DNA from: an uncultured Pelagibacteraceae bacterium
GTDB taxonomy: Bacteria; Pseudomonadota; Alphaproteobacteria; Pelagibacterales; Pelagibacteraceae
Direction: 5' to 3'
NCBI GenBank assembly: GCA_902623975.1
Contig: CACNVR010000002.1
Span: forward strand, 92,333 to 156,332
Length of the DNA stretch: 64,000 nt
Translations under genes and position numbers: made by a program
Shown: piece by piece, positions 48,257 through 58,087 of the stretch
Numbering within the stretch: the first letter of the stretch is position 1
How the letters are laid out: every line of letters starts with the position of its first letter
The notes under the pieces: generated by a model
Told to the model about the DNA's origin: nothing
What the model saw: the letters and a program-made list of their open reading frames with translations, nothing else
The model's database searches: none

Positions 48257-49030
48257 TTATAAAAATTTCCTCATTTTATTTAAAGTTTTTAATTCTAATC
48301 CATTTTCAACTAAATTATTTCTTATTGATTTAGCTGTAGCTAACGAACTTAGATTGTCTCCATGTATACACACGGAGTCGATTTCACAAGGTATTTGCTT
48401 CCCGCTGTGACAATTAAGCGACTGATTTTGAACCATTTTTAAAACGTGTTTTTTTGCCTGTTCAGGGTCTGTTATTAAAGCATGTGATTTTTTTCTGGAT
48501 ACAAGGTTACCATCATCTTCATAATTTCTGTCCGCAAATATCTCACAAGCGAATTTCATGTTTAATTTTTTTGCTGCTTCTTGCATTTTCGATCCAGTTG
48601 GTACCAGATATATTAAGTCTTTATTTATTTCTTTAATTGTTTTAGCTAAAATTGTGGCCAATTCAATATCTTCACATGCCATATTGTTTAATGCTCCATG
48701 TGGTTTAACATGAGATACATTTTCACCATATGTTAAAGCTATTTTTTGAAGAATTTCGTATTGATCAATTATTAGTTTTTTTATTTCACTTTCAGAAAGA
48801 TTCATTCTTTCTCTACCGAAATTCTCTGGATCATTGAAAGAAGGGTGGGCACCAATACTAACTCCATTTTTTTTTGAAATTTTTATCACTTGACTCATAG
48901 TTTCTTCGTCTCCAGCGTGATAACCGCAAGCGACATTAGCTGAATTGACGATTTCTAATAAATCTGGATCATATTTATTTGAATGATGTTTTGATTTTTC
49001 ACCTAAATCACAATTTATATTAATTTCCAT
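48257..49030 (-). CDS. pxpA: 5-oxoprolinase subunit A (LamB/YcsF family)
   Basis: A 257-residue barrel protein of the YcsF family, which with PxpB and PxpC forms an ATP-dependent 5-oxoprolinase opening pyroglutamate to glutamate. ININCDLGE at the start, SANVACGYHAGDE, SIGAHPSFNDPENFGRE and SVCIHGDNLSS are conserved. I choose the ATG at 49030 because the family starts there; the open frame continues to 49054. It is divergent from pxpBC with a 27-base gap. Confidence 0.93.
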   Translation of the reverse strand: MEININCDLGEKSKHHSNKYDPDLLEIVNSANVACGYHAGDEETMSQVIKISKKNGVSIGAHPSFNDPENFGRERMNLSESEIKKLIIDQYEILQKIALTYGENVSHVKPHGALNNMACEDIELATILAKTIKEINKDLIYLVPTGSKMQEAAKKLNMKFACEIFADRNYEDDGNLVSRKKSHALITDPEQAKKHVLKMVQNQSLNCHSGKQIPCEIDSVCIHGDNLSSLATAKSIRNNLVENGLELKTLNKMRKFL

Positions 49031-49057
49031 AGTCATAAATTGTAAGTATAACATGGC

Positions 49058-49732
49058 ATGATAAAAAATATATCAAATCTTGGTGACGCAGCTTTGTATT
49101 GTGATTTTGGATCTGACGTAAACAAAGAAATTAATAGTAGAGTAATACGATATTTTAAAAGTATTCAAAAAGAGAATATTGACGGGATAAATAATTTAAC
49201 TCCCTCTTATAATAAATTAATCGTTTCATTTGATCTGAAAAAAAAGAATTTTCAAACTATCAAAAAATTAATTGAAAATTTAAATGTTATAGACAGCGAT
49301 GAATTAGCAAGTAATAAAATTAAAATACCAGTTTGTTGTGATGAAAAATTTTCGTTAGACATAAAAAGATTAGAGGAAAAATTGAAAATAAATCGTGATA
49401 AAATTTATCAAAAATTTTTTGGTAAGGAATTTTTTTGTTATATGACTGGTTTTATTGCAGGTATGCCTTTTCTGGGAGATCTAGAAAAAGAAATGCGTGC
49501 AAATCGTTTGGAAACACCTAGAGTTAAAGTTCCCAAAGGTTCAGTTGGACTAACAGAACAGTTTGCTAACGTTTATACTTTTGAAAGTCCCGGTGGATGG
49601 AATATAATTGGAAATACACCTCTTGTTATTTTTGATGGATCTAAAGAGAATAATCCAAATTTAATCAATCCAGGTGATAAAGTTATTTTTGAGCAAATAA
49701 CAAAAGACCAACATAACAATTACTATGAATAA
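49058..49732 (+). CDS. pxpB: 5-oxoprolinase subunit B (KipI family)
   Basis: A 224-residue KipI-like protein of the carboxyltransferase C/D-type fold. Typical motifs are GDAALYCDFG, NLTPSYNKLIVSFD, TGFIAGMPFLGDL and TPRVKVPKGSVGL, ending with FESPGGWNIIGNTPLVIFD. It partners PxpC, whose gene overlaps by 8 bases. In sporulating bacteria KipI inhibits a kinase, but here the pxp context indicates 5-oxoproline metabolism. Confidence 0.93.
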   Translation: MIKNISNLGDAALYCDFGSDVNKEINSRVIRYFKSIQKENIDGINNLTPSYNKLIVSFDLKKKNFQTIKKLIENLNVIDSDELASNKIKIPVCCDEKFSLDIKRLEEKLKINRDKIYQKFFGKEFFCYMTGFIAGMPFLGDLEKEMRANRLETPRVKVPKGSVGLTEQFANVYTFESPGGWNIIGNTPLVIFDGSKENNPNLINPGDKVIFEQITKDQHNNYYE

Positions 49733-50669
49733 AAATTATTTTGAAGTTAAAAGAGCTGGAATAAACACAACATTTCAAGATCAAGGTAGAGGTAACCTTT
49801 ATCATATTGGTATTCCATTTAGTGGAGCAATGGATAATAGAAATTTTCAAATTTCTAATAAACTTGTCGGTAATGAACTAAACTCTCCATCAATTGAATT
49901 TGCTTATCAAGGTCCATTGTTAAAGTATTTTGGTGATAAAATTAATTTTGCAATTACGGGAGATGTAAAATTTGTTGTTAGGAAAAAAAATAATAATATC
50001 GTAGGAAATTGTTATCAATCTTTTACATTAGAAAATGATGATGAATTAGATATTATAAGTACTAATAAGTCTGTTTATGGATATTTAGCAGTTAGTGGTG
50101 AATTCGATATAGATTATCAATGGTCAAGTTGTTCTGTTAATACAAAAGCAAATATAGGTGCAAATAATGGAAAAAAAATAGAAGACGCCCAAAAAATTTA
50201 TATTTCCAAGATCAATAATAATCTCAGTGATAAAAAGTTAAATTACACAAATACAAAAATTGAAAATATAAGAGTTATTCAAGGCACAAATTTTGATTAT
50301 TTTTCTGATCAGGGAAAAAGCTTTTTTTTTGAAAAAGAATTTATCGTATCAAAATTATCTGATCGTATGGGTATGAGATTAGAAGGACCAAAAATAGAAA
50401 ATATTGTTGATACCAACATTAAATCAGAGGGTTTAATAAAAGGTGTAATCCAAGTGCCTGCAGATGGAAATCCAATTATTATGCTTTCTGACCATGGAAC
50501 TATAGGAGGTTATCCAAAAATAGCAGTTGTTATCAGTGCTGATTATGACAAGTTAGTTCAGCTCACACCAGGTTCAAAAATTAAATTTAAAAAAGTCGAA
50601 TTAGCTGATGCAGAAACTTTATTTAAACTATATGACTTGGAAACAGAAAATTTAATTTCACAAATATAA
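49725..50669 (+). CDS. pxpC: 5-oxoprolinase subunit C (KipA/biotin-dependent carboxyltransferase-like)
   Basis: A 314-residue KipA-family protein. Landmarks are VKRAGINTTFQDQGRGNLYHIG, GIPFSGAMDNRNFQISN, SKLSDRMGMRLEGP and the C-terminal GVIQVPADGNPIIMLSDHGT with IGGYPKIAVVISAD. It forms the complex with PxpA and PxpB. The following transporter gene starts on its last stop-codon base. Confidence 0.94.
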   Translation: MNKNYFEVKRAGINTTFQDQGRGNLYHIGIPFSGAMDNRNFQISNKLVGNELNSPSIEFAYQGPLLKYFGDKINFAITGDVKFVVRKKNNNIVGNCYQSFTLENDDELDIISTNKSVYGYLAVSGEFDIDYQWSSCSVNTKANIGANNGKKIEDAQKIYISKINNNLSDKKLNYTNTKIENIRVIQGTNFDYFSDQGKSFFFEKEFIVSKLSDRMGMRLEGPKIENIVDTNIKSEGLIKGVIQVPADGNPIIMLSDHGTIGGYPKIAVVISADYDKLVQLTPGSKIKFKKVELADAETLFKLYDLETENLISQI

Positions 50670-51547
50670 TGACTTTTATAAGAAACCTCCCTGGTCCATT
50701 GTTAATTTTTTTAGGTGCATTAAGCTTAAGTTTTGGTGGATTAATTGTAAAATCTTTTGAGGGAGCTACATTATGGCAAATCCTATTCTGGAGATCTTTA
50801 TTTTTTACTTTAACAGTCTTAGCTTTCTTAATTATCAGTTATAGAGGAAAAACAATTGAGTCATTTTATAAATCTGGACTACCAGGATTTGTTGGTGGAA
50901 TTATTTTATCTTTTGGTTTTTGTGGATATGTGTTTGCTATGTACAACACCACTGTTGCCAATACTAATTTTATCATTTCACTACAAATATTATTCCTTGC
51001 AATATTTGGATATTTTTTCCTTAAGGAAAAAATAAATTTGATTACTCTGTTTTCAATCTGTCTGGCAATGACAGGGGTTTTATTAATGGTTGGAAACTCA
51101 TTATCTCCTGGAGAATTATCTGGAAACTTAGCAGCTTTTACAATGCCAATTACTTTTGCGGTTTTAATAATGATTGTGAGAAAATTTCCTTCTGTGGATA
51201 TGGTGCCAGCCCAGTTCGTTGCCGGCGTGAGTTCATGTTTAATTGGTTTTTTGCTTTCTACAAAAATTATGATTTCTCCTCATGATATCTTTTTGGGTTT
51301 TCTCGCAGGTTTTTTTCAAGTTGGTTTTGGTTTTATATTTATAACTATCGGTGCAAGAACAACACCATCTGCCATGGTAGGAATCATAATGTTATCCGAA
51401 TCTGTTCTAGGACCGATATGGGCATTCCTTTTCGTAAGTGAAAGACCCTCTATATTTGGATTAATTGGTGGTGCGATTATACTTTTTGCGGTTTTATTAC
51501 AATTTTATTCGCTTTTAAGTAAACAAAAAAAAATTGTTTCTGATTGA
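50669..51547 (+). CDS. EamA/DMT-family membrane transporter
   Basis: A 292-residue, ten-helix transporter with two EamA repeats (GALSLSFGGLIVKSFEGATLWQILFWRSLFF at the start; GARTTPSAMVGIIMLSESVLGPIWAFLFV in the second). It overlaps pxpC by one base (TAATG), so it may move a metabolite related to 5-oxoproline or glutamate; the substrate is inferred only from position. Confidence 0.88.
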   Translation: MTFIRNLPGPLLIFLGALSLSFGGLIVKSFEGATLWQILFWRSLFFTLTVLAFLIISYRGKTIESFYKSGLPGFVGGIILSFGFCGYVFAMYNTTVANTNFIISLQILFLAIFGYFFLKEKINLITLFSICLAMTGVLLMVGNSLSPGELSGNLAAFTMPITFAVLIMIVRKFPSVDMVPAQFVAGVSSCLIGFLLSTKIMISPHDIFLGFLAGFFQVGFGFIFITIGARTTPSAMVGIIMLSESVLGPIWAFLFVSERPSIFGLIGGAIILFAVLLQFYSLLSKQKKIVSD

Positions 51548-51570
51548 CTTTTTTTCATACATGTAAGAAT
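51544..51570 (+). promoter_or_regulatory. Candidate promoter of the gcv operon
   Basis: TTGACT (51544-51549, five of six consensus bases) overlaps the end of the upstream transporter gene. An extended -10-like TGTAAGAAT (51562-51570) follows. Transcription from here would begin just before the first glycine aptamer. Confidence 0.45.
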
Positions 51571-51574
51571 ATCC

Positions 51575-51737
51575 CCTAACGGGAGAGACTACAGAATATC
51601 GTAGCGCCGAAGGAGCAACCACCCAGGAATCTCTCAGGCAAAAAGGACCGTAACATATTAACTCTGGAAAGAGATTTAATTCTCGCCGAAGGAGCAAAAC
51701 TCTCAGGCAAATATACAGATGGGTACAAAGAGTTAAT
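51575..51737 (+). promoter_or_regulatory. Tandem glycine riboswitch upstream of gcvT
   Basis: Two glycine aptamers lie in series. Each has the conserved core GCCGAAGGAGCAA and CTCTCAGGCAAA (first aptamer about 51575-51653, second about 51657-51737), linked by a short spacer. The P1 helix of aptamer 2 pairs ATTAACTCT (51657-51665) with AGAGTTAAT (51729-51737), and the next three bases are the gcvT ATG. Glycine binding in this class is known to raise expression of glycine cleavage genes. Confidence 0.96.
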
Positions 51738-52841
51738 ATGGAAACAAAAAAAACATCGCTGTACCAATTACATCAAGATTGTAATGCAAAATTTGTTGAA
51801 TTTGCTGGCTATCAAATGCCGATACAATACTCGGAAGGTATTGTAGAAGAGCATAAATTCACAAGAAATCATTCAGGTATCTTCGATGTTTCCCATATGG
51901 GTCAACTATTTATTTATGGTGGTGAAGACTTAATTAAAGATTTAGAAAAAATTTTTCCTTTAAATCTTAAAAATTTGAAATTAAATCATTCAAAATACAG
52001 TTTCTTAATGGACAAAGATGCTGGGATACATGATGATTTAATTATCACAAAAACAAATGAAGGCTTTTTGATAATCCTCAATGCAGCATGCAAAGATAAT
52101 GACTTCAAAATTTTAAAAGAGCTACTTAAAGAGAAGTATAAAATGGTTTTGGATGAAAATAGATCTTTAATTGCAATTCAAGGTCCTAAATCATCACAAA
52201 TCCTAAATGATATTATTAGTGGTGTGAAAGATCTTAATTTTATGTCTGGAAACTGGTTCACATTTGAAAATCAGAAAATTTATATTACGCGATCTGGTTA
52301 TACAGGTGAGGATGGTTTTGAGATATCAATTTCAAATGATTTTGTAGACAAATTAACTAGAGAATTAATTAACAAAGGATCAAAATTGATTGGTCTTGGA
52401 GCGAGAGATACACTAAGATTGGAAGCTGGTTTATGTCTTTATGGTCATGATCTTGATAAAGACAAAACTCCAGTAGAAGCAAATTTAAAGTGGGCTATTT
52501 CAAAAGAAAGAATCTCTAAGGGAGATTTTATTGGCTCTGATATAATTATTAAACAGTTAAATGATGGTGTCAGTAAAATAAGAGTTGGAATTAAACCTGA
52601 GGGAAGAATTATTGCAAGAGAAAAAACAAAAATATTTAATCAATTAGATGTTCATATTGGAGAAATAACAAGTGGTACATTTGGACCAAGTGTTAATGGA
52701 CCTGTTGCAATGGGTTATGTGGAAAATGAATTTTCAAAAAAAAATACTAAAGTATTTTTAGAAGTTAGAGGTAAAAAACATCCTGCAAGTATTTGCAGTT
52801 TACCATTTTATAAAAAAAGTTATGTCAAAGGGGTAAATTAA
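51738..52841 (+). CDS. gcvT: Glycine cleavage system T protein (aminomethyltransferase)
   Basis: A 367-residue T protein that transfers the methylene group from the H-protein arm to tetrahydrofolate, releasing ammonia. [24 protein letters not shown] and [20 protein letters not shown] are the family motifs. The start is the only Met matching the family N-terminus ([15 protein letters not shown]) and touches the riboswitch. It overlaps gcvH by one base. Confidence 0.97.
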   Translation: METKKTSLYQLHQDCNAKFVEFAGYQMPIQYSEGIVEEHKFTRNHSGIFDVSHMGQLFIYGGEDLIKDLEKIFPLNLKNLKLNHSKYSFLMDKDAGIHDDLIITKTNEGFLIILNAACKDNDFKILKELLKEKYKMVLDENRSLIAIQGPKSSQILNDIISGVKDLNFMSGNWFTFENQKIYITRSGYTGEDGFEISISNDFVDKLTRELINKGSKLIGLGARDTLRLEAGLCLYGHDLDKDKTPVEANLKWAISKERISKGDFIGSDIIIKQLNDGVSKIRVGIKPEGRIIAREKTKIFNQLDVHIGEITSGTFGPSVNGPVAMGYVENEFSKKNTKVFLEVRGKKHPASICSLPFYKKSYVKGVN

Positions 52842-53221
52842 TGAGTGAAGTAAAGTATTCAAAAGAACACGAGTGGATTAAATTAGATGGAGATGTAGCA
52901 ACTATTGGTATTACAAAACATGCAACAGAGATGCTTGGGGATATAGTTTTCGCAGAACTACCGGAAAAAGGTTCTAATGTAGAAAAAGATGGAACAGCTG
53001 GCGTTGTAGAGTCAACAAAGGCTGCTAGTGATGTATATACTCCTGTGAGTGGTGAAGTAGTTGATACTAATCAAGCTATAGTAGATGATCCATCCAAGAT
53101 AAATCAAGATCCTGAGGATTCGGCGTGGTTTTTTAAGCTCAAAATAAAAGATCCATCAGAAATGGATACTTTAATGAATAAAGACGATTACGATAAATTT
53201 GCAAAGGAGACATCAGCATAA
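52841..53221 (+). CDS. gcvH: Glycine cleavage system H protein
   Basis: A 126-residue lipoyl carrier. The lipoylated Lys lies in [20 protein letters not shown], and [13 protein letters not shown] starts the family fold. It shuttles the aminomethyl group between P, T and L proteins. It overlaps gcvT and gcvP by one base each (TAATG junctions). Confidence 0.98.
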   Translation: MSEVKYSKEHEWIKLDGDVATIGITKHATEMLGDIVFAELPEKGSNVEKDGTAGVVESTKAASDVYTPVSGEVVDTNQAIVDDPSKINQDPEDSAWFFKLKIKDPSEMDTLMNKDDYDKFAKETSA

Positions 53222-56091
53222 TGTTACCAAATTCAGAAAAAGATTTTTTAAAAAGACACATTGGACCTTCTAAAGAAGATCAATTAAAAATGTTAAAAGA
53301 GTTAAATTATAAATCACTAGATGATTTGATTGACAATACTGTTCCAGAAAAAATAAAGTTCAAAGGTGAACTTAATATTGGTGATTCTAACTCAGAGTAC
53401 GAGGCACTAAGAAAGTTACGAGCAATTTCGAAAAAAAATCAAGTTTACTCAAATTTTATTGGCATGGGTTACTATGGAACTTATACACCCTATGTAATTT
53501 TGAGAAATATACTAGAGAATCCAGGTTGGTATACTTCCTATACACCTTATCAGCCTGAGGTAGCTCAAGGAAGACTTGAGATGTTATTAAACTTTCAACA
53601 AATGATTGTTGACTTTACAGGAATGGATATTGCTAATGCTTCTTTATTAGACGAGGGCACTGCAGCAGCAGAAGCCATGGGTCTTAGTCATAGATTAAAT
53701 AAAAAAGATGGAAATTTGGTTTTTGTATCTGAGAATTGTCATCCTCAAACAATAAATGTGATTCAAACAAGAGCTGAACCAATGGGTTTAAAAGTTTTAG
53801 TAGGAAAAGAAGATGAGGTTTTAGACCAATTAAAAGAAGATTTAGTTTGTGGAATTTTACAATATCCTGGAACTTTAGGAGACATTAAAGACCCAAGTGA
53901 AGCAATTAGCAAAATTCACAAAAAAAACGGTAAGGCTGTATTAGTTTGTGACCTGTTAGCCCTAGCAAAATTAAAAACGCCGAGAGAACTTGGTGCTGAC
54001 ATTGCAGTTGGAAGCTCTCAAAGATTTGGTATTCCAATGGGATATGGAGGTCCACACGCAGCTTTTTTTGCTACAAAAGATGAGTTTAAGAGATCAATGC
54101 CCGGAAGGATTGTCGGTGTATCAGTTGATAGACATGGTAATAAGGCATATAGATTATCGTTACAAACTAGAGAACAACATATCAGAAGAGATAAGGCGAC
54201 AAGTAATATCTGTACTGCCCAAGCTTTATTAGCAATTGTGTCAGCAGCATATGCTATTTATCATGGTCCGGATGGAATAAAAAATATTTCAGAAAGAGTG
54301 TCCCAATTGGCAAAAAGTTTTGCTGATAAAATAAAACAATCAGGGTACGAGCTTTATTCGAATAATTTTTTTGATACAGTTACTATTATTACTAAAGAAA
54401 AGACTGATCAAATTTATAAGAATGCTCTGAACCAGAGAGTTAATATTCGAAAAGTAAATTCTGAAATGCTTGCTGTTTCATTTGATGAAAGAAAAAATGT
54501 ATATAGAGTAAATCAACTATTAAAAATTTTTAATGCAGCAGAGTCAGTCAAAAAAGAAGATCCATCAGTAAGTTTACCTAATCTTCCAAAAAACTTATTA
54601 AGAACTTCTAAATATTTGGAACATCCAGTTTTCAACTCATATCATTCTGAAACTGAAATGCTTAGATATTTAAAAAGATTAGAAGATAAAGATATAGCAT
54701 TGAATAGAACTATGATTGCACTCGGCTCATGCACAATGAAGTTAAACGCTGCTGCAGAAATGATACCAATATCATGGAAAGAATTTGCAGAACCTCATCC
54801 GTTTGTCCCAGTTGAACAAATGGAAGGTTTTAGAGATTTATTTACTGATCTAAAAAATTGGTTGCGTTCAATAACTGGTTTTTCAGGTGTTTCTTTACAA
54901 CCTAATGCAGGAGCTCAAGGTGAGTATGCAGGTTTAATGGTAATCCGAAAATATCATTTAGATAGGGGTGAGGCTAATCGTAATATATGTTTAATACCAA
55001 GTTCAGCACATGGCACTAACCCAGCAAGTGCACAGATGGTTGGAATGAAAGTAGTTGTAGTTAATTGTGATAAAGAGGGAAATGTTGATTTTGATGATTT
55101 AAAGAAAAAAGCTGAACAACATTCGGAAAATCTTGGGGCACTAATGGTAACTTATCCATCTACCCATGGAGTATTTGAGGAAAAAATAACTGATATTTGT
55201 GAGTTAGTTCATAAACACGGAGGTCAAGTTTACATGGATGGAGCAAATTTAAATGCCTTAGTTGGTGTTGCAAAGCCTGGAAATTTTGGTCCGGATGTTT
55301 GTCATATTAATTTGCATAAAACATTTTGTATCCCACACGGTGGGGGAGGACCTGGTATGGGACCCATTGCCTGTAAGAAGCATTTGCAAGTTTATTTACC
55401 TAATCATCCAGTGATTAAAGATTGTGGACCAACATCTGGCATTGGAGCGGTGTCGGCAGCTCCTTGGGGTAGTTCTAGTATTTTATCAATCTCTTGGATG
55501 TATATTAAAATGATGGGATCAGCTGGATTAAAACTTGCTACAGAAGTGGCAATATTAAATGCAAATTATATTGCTCATAGACTAAAAGATCATTTTCCAA
55601 TTTTATATAAAGGATCAAATGGAAATGTTGCTCATGAATGTATTATTGATATTAGAAATATTAAATCAGAGACAGGAGTGACCGAAGAAGATATTGCAAA
55701 AAGATTAATAGATTATGGATTTCATGCACCAACTATGTCATGGCCTGTAACTGGTACAATGATGATAGAGCCAACCGAAAGTGAAGGTTTGTCAGAACTT
55801 GATAGATTTTGTGACACTTTAATTAAGATTAAAGAAGAAATTGAAAAAATTAAATCAGGTGAATTTGATAAAATAGACAATCCAATAAAAAATGCTCCTC
55901 ACACAGACAGTGAATTAGCTTCTGATGACTGGACACACAAATACTCAAGAGCAGAAGCTGCTTATCCAGCAAAATTCTTAAGATCAAATAAATTTTGGCC
56001 TCCAGTTGCAAGAGTGGATAATGTTTATGGTGACAAGAATATATTCTGTACTTGTCCAAGCATAGATGAATTTAAAGAAGATGCAGCTTAA
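53221..56091 (+). CDS. gcvP: Glycine dehydrogenase (decarboxylating), single-chain P protein
   Basis: A 956-residue PLP enzyme that decarboxylates glycine. It is the fused form with two homologous halves (residues about 1-440 and 450-956). The PLP-binding Lys is in INLHKTFCIPHGGGGPG, and FIGMGYYGTYTPYVILRN is the N-terminal signature. The L protein (dihydrolipoamide dehydrogenase) is not in the window. It is the last gene behind the glycine riboswitch; the next gene begins 6 bases later. Confidence 0.98.
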   Translation: MLPNSEKDFLKRHIGPSKEDQLKMLKELNYKSLDDLIDNTVPEKIKFKGELNIGDSNSEYEALRKLRAISKKNQVYSNFIGMGYYGTYTPYVILRNILENPGWYTSYTPYQPEVAQGRLEMLLNFQQMIVDFTGMDIANASLLDEGTAAAEAMGLSHRLNKKDGNLVFVSENCHPQTINVIQTRAEPMGLKVLVGKEDEVLDQLKEDLVCGILQYPGTLGDIKDPSEAISKIHKKNGKAVLVCDLLALAKLKTPRELGADIAVGSSQRFGIPMGYGGPHAAFFATKDEFKRSMPGRIVGVSVDRHGNKAYRLSLQTREQHIRRDKATSNICTAQALLAIVSAAYAIYHGPDGIKNISERVSQLAKSFADKIKQSGYELYSNNFFDTVTIITKEKTDQIYKNALNQRVNIRKVNSEMLAVSFDERKNVYRVNQLLKIFNAAESVKKEDPSVSLPNLPKNLLRTSKYLEHPVFNSYHSETEMLRYLKRLEDKDIALNRTMIALGSCTMKLNAAAEMIPISWKEFAEPHPFVPVEQMEGFRDLFTDLKNWLRSITGFSGVSLQPNAGAQGEYAGLMVIRKYHLDRGEANRNICLIPSSAHGTNPASAQMVGMKVVVVNCDKEGNVDFDDLKKKAEQHSENLGALMVTYPSTHGVFEEKITDICELVHKHGGQVYMDGANLNALVGVAKPGNFGPDVCHINLHKTFCIPHGGGGPGMGPIACKKHLQVYLPNHPVIKDCGPTSGIGAVSAAPWGSSSILSISWMYIKMMGSAGLKLATEVAILNANYIAHRLKDHFPILYKGSNGNVAHECIIDIRNIKSETGVTEEDIAKRLIDYGFHAPTMSWPVTGTMMIEPTESEGLSELDRFCDTLIKIKEEIEKIKSGEFDKIDNPIKNAPHTDSELASDDWTHKYSRAEAAYPAKFLRSNKFWPPVARVDNVYGDKNIFCTCPSIDEFKEDAA

Positions 56092-56097
56092 AAATTA

Positions 56098-57336
56098 ATG
56101 AAGATTGCTGTTGTCGGCTCAGGCATATCAGGATTAAGCGCTGCATATTACTTATCAAAAAAACATTATGTAGATCTTTTCGAGAAAGAAGATCGTTTAG
56201 GAGGTCACTCTCATACTATTGATTTATCTTTTGGTAAAAAAAAAGTCGCAGTTGATATAGGTTTTATTGTATTCAACTATGCAACTTACCCACATTTAAT
56301 AAATTTTTTTGAGGAGAATAATATTGCAATTGAAAAAAGCGATATGTCTTTTTCTGTGTCTGTTGAAAAATCTTCGTTCGAATATTGCGGTAGAGGATTA
56401 AATGGAATTTTTTCGAATAAGAGTAATCTATTTAATTTAAGATTCCTCAAAATGTTTTATGATATAATTCAGTTTTATAAAAAATGTGATAACATAAAAA
56501 AAATTGATAAAGAGACTACACTTGGTGATTATTTGAGTAAGGAAAATCTTTCAAAAGAGTTTATCAATTATCATTTGATACCGATGGTCTCAGCTATATG
56601 GTCAATGCCACCAAGTGCTGCTAGTCAAATGCCATTAAGATTTTTCTTAAAGTTTTTCCAAAATCATGGTTTGTTTAAATTAAAAAATAGACCTCAGTGG
56701 TACACTGTCTCAAATCGAAGTAGATCCTATGTTCAGAATATTGTTTCAAAAATCAGTGGTGAACATTTTAAAAATTACCCAATCAAAAAAATTAAAACAA
56801 AGACAACAGGTATAGATTTATATTATGGTGGAGAAAGTGAATATTTCGATTATGATAAAGTCGTAATTGCAACACATGCTGATGAAGCTTTATCAATAAT
56901 TGACAATCCAACTGATCAGGAAAAAAATATTCTATCAAATTATAAGTACAAAGAGAACACTGCATATATTCATACAGATGAAAAAGCTATGCCAAAAAAT
57001 AAAAAAGTTTGGTGTTCATGGAATTCCACAATTAAAAAAGATGAAATAGAAAAAAATTCAATTACTTATTGGTTAAATTTATTACAAAATCTTAAATGTG
57101 AGGAAAATATTTTTCTCACCTTGAACCCCTATTTTGAAATCGATGAGAAGAAAATTTTAAAAAAAGTGAGATTTACTCACCCATATTTTGATCAATCTGC
57201 ATTAAATTTTCAAACTCAGCTTATAAATTTACAAAATAAAAGAAATATCCTTTTTTGTGGCAGTTATTTTGGTTACGGTTTTCATGAAGATGGAATAAAA
57301 TCATCCATTGAAATGCTTAAAACCCTTAATGACTAG
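56098..57336 (+). CDS. Amine-oxidase-like flavoprotein (COG2907 type)
   Basis: A 412-residue FAD protein. The dinucleotide motif AVVGSGISGLSAAYYLSK is at residues 3-20, followed by the FEKEDRLGGHSHTID segment and, at the C-terminus, LFCGSYFGYGFHEDGIKSS. This is the predicted NAD/FAD-binding protein that is often next to DUF1365 and a cyclopropane-synthase homologue, as here. A role in fatty-acyl-chain oxidation or desaturation is inferred from that association, not from the sequence alone. Confidence 0.88.
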   Translation: MKIAVVGSGISGLSAAYYLSKKHYVDLFEKEDRLGGHSHTIDLSFGKKKVAVDIGFIVFNYATYPHLINFFEENNIAIEKSDMSFSVSVEKSSFEYCGRGLNGIFSNKSNLFNLRFLKMFYDIIQFYKKCDNIKKIDKETTLGDYLSKENLSKEFINYHLIPMVSAIWSMPPSAASQMPLRFFLKFFQNHGLFKLKNRPQWYTVSNRSRSYVQNIVSKISGEHFKNYPIKKIKTKTTGIDLYYGGESEYFDYDKVVIATHADEALSIIDNPTDQEKNILSNYKYKENTAYIHTDEKAMPKNKKVWCSWNSTIKKDEIEKNSITYWLNLLQNLKCEENIFLTLNPYFEIDEKKILKKVRFTHPYFDQSALNFQTQLINLQNKRNILFCGSYFGYGFHEDGIKSSIEMLKTLND

Positions 57337-58087
57337 TTGTATTTATAACGGTACTGTAATTCATAAAAGATTTAAACCAAAAATACATTTCTTTAGTTAC
57401 AAGGTATTTTCACTTTTAATTGATCTTTCTGAATTAGAAAAATTGGATAAAACAATTAATTTTTTTTCTTATAATAAATTTAATTTGGTAAGTTTTTTTG
57501 ATAAAGATCATGGTGATCGAGACGGCTCGCCACTAATTAATTGGGTAAAAAAAAATTTAAAACAAAATAAAGTTAATTGTGAAAATATTAAAATAAAGCT
57601 TTTATGCTATCCAAGAATTTTTGGATATGTTTTTAATCCACTTAGTGTCTTCTATATTTACAATAATAATGATGATCTTATATCGATATTATATGAAGTT
57701 AAAAATACTTTTGGTGAGCAACATACCTATGTTTTTAATTTAAAAAACGACAACTTATTAGAACATAACTGTGAGAAAAAATTTCATGTTTCACCATTCA
57801 TTGAGATGAATTGCTATTATTTTTTTAAAATTTTAAAACCTGGAAATAAGATTTCAGTAATAATAAATCAGTATCAATTAAATGAAAAAATATTATATGC
57901 ATCCCAAGATGGTGAAAGAGCAAGCTTTACAACTTCAGAGTTAATCAAATCTTACCTAAAACATCCTTTAATGACCTTTAAAATTATTGCAGCGATACAT
58001 TTTGAAGCGTTTAAATTATGGACTAAAGGAATTAAATTTATTCAAAAAAAATTAAAAATAAAAAATAATATTTCTTTTGAAAATTAA
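57329..58087 (+). CDS. DUF1365 protein of the lipid-modification cluster
   Basis: A 252-residue protein matching DUF1365: IYNGTVIHKRFKPKIHFFSY at the start, DHGDRDGSPL, CYPRIFGYVFNPLSVFYIY and FHVSPFIEMNCYYFF. The ATG at 57329 matches the family start and overlaps the flavoprotein gene by 8 bases. No biochemical function can be assigned; the family co-occurs with the adjacent flavoprotein and methyltransferase. Confidence 0.9.
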   Translation: MTSCIYNGTVIHKRFKPKIHFFSYKVFSLLIDLSELEKLDKTINFFSYNKFNLVSFFDKDHGDRDGSPLINWVKKNLKQNKVNCENIKIKLLCYPRIFGYVFNPLSVFYIYNNNDDLISILYEVKNTFGEQHTYVFNLKNDNLLEHNCEKKFHVSPFIEMNCYYFFKILKPGNKISVIINQYQLNEKILYASQDGERASFTTSELIKSYLKHPLMTFKIIAAIHFEAFKLWTKGIKFIQKKLKIKNNISFEN

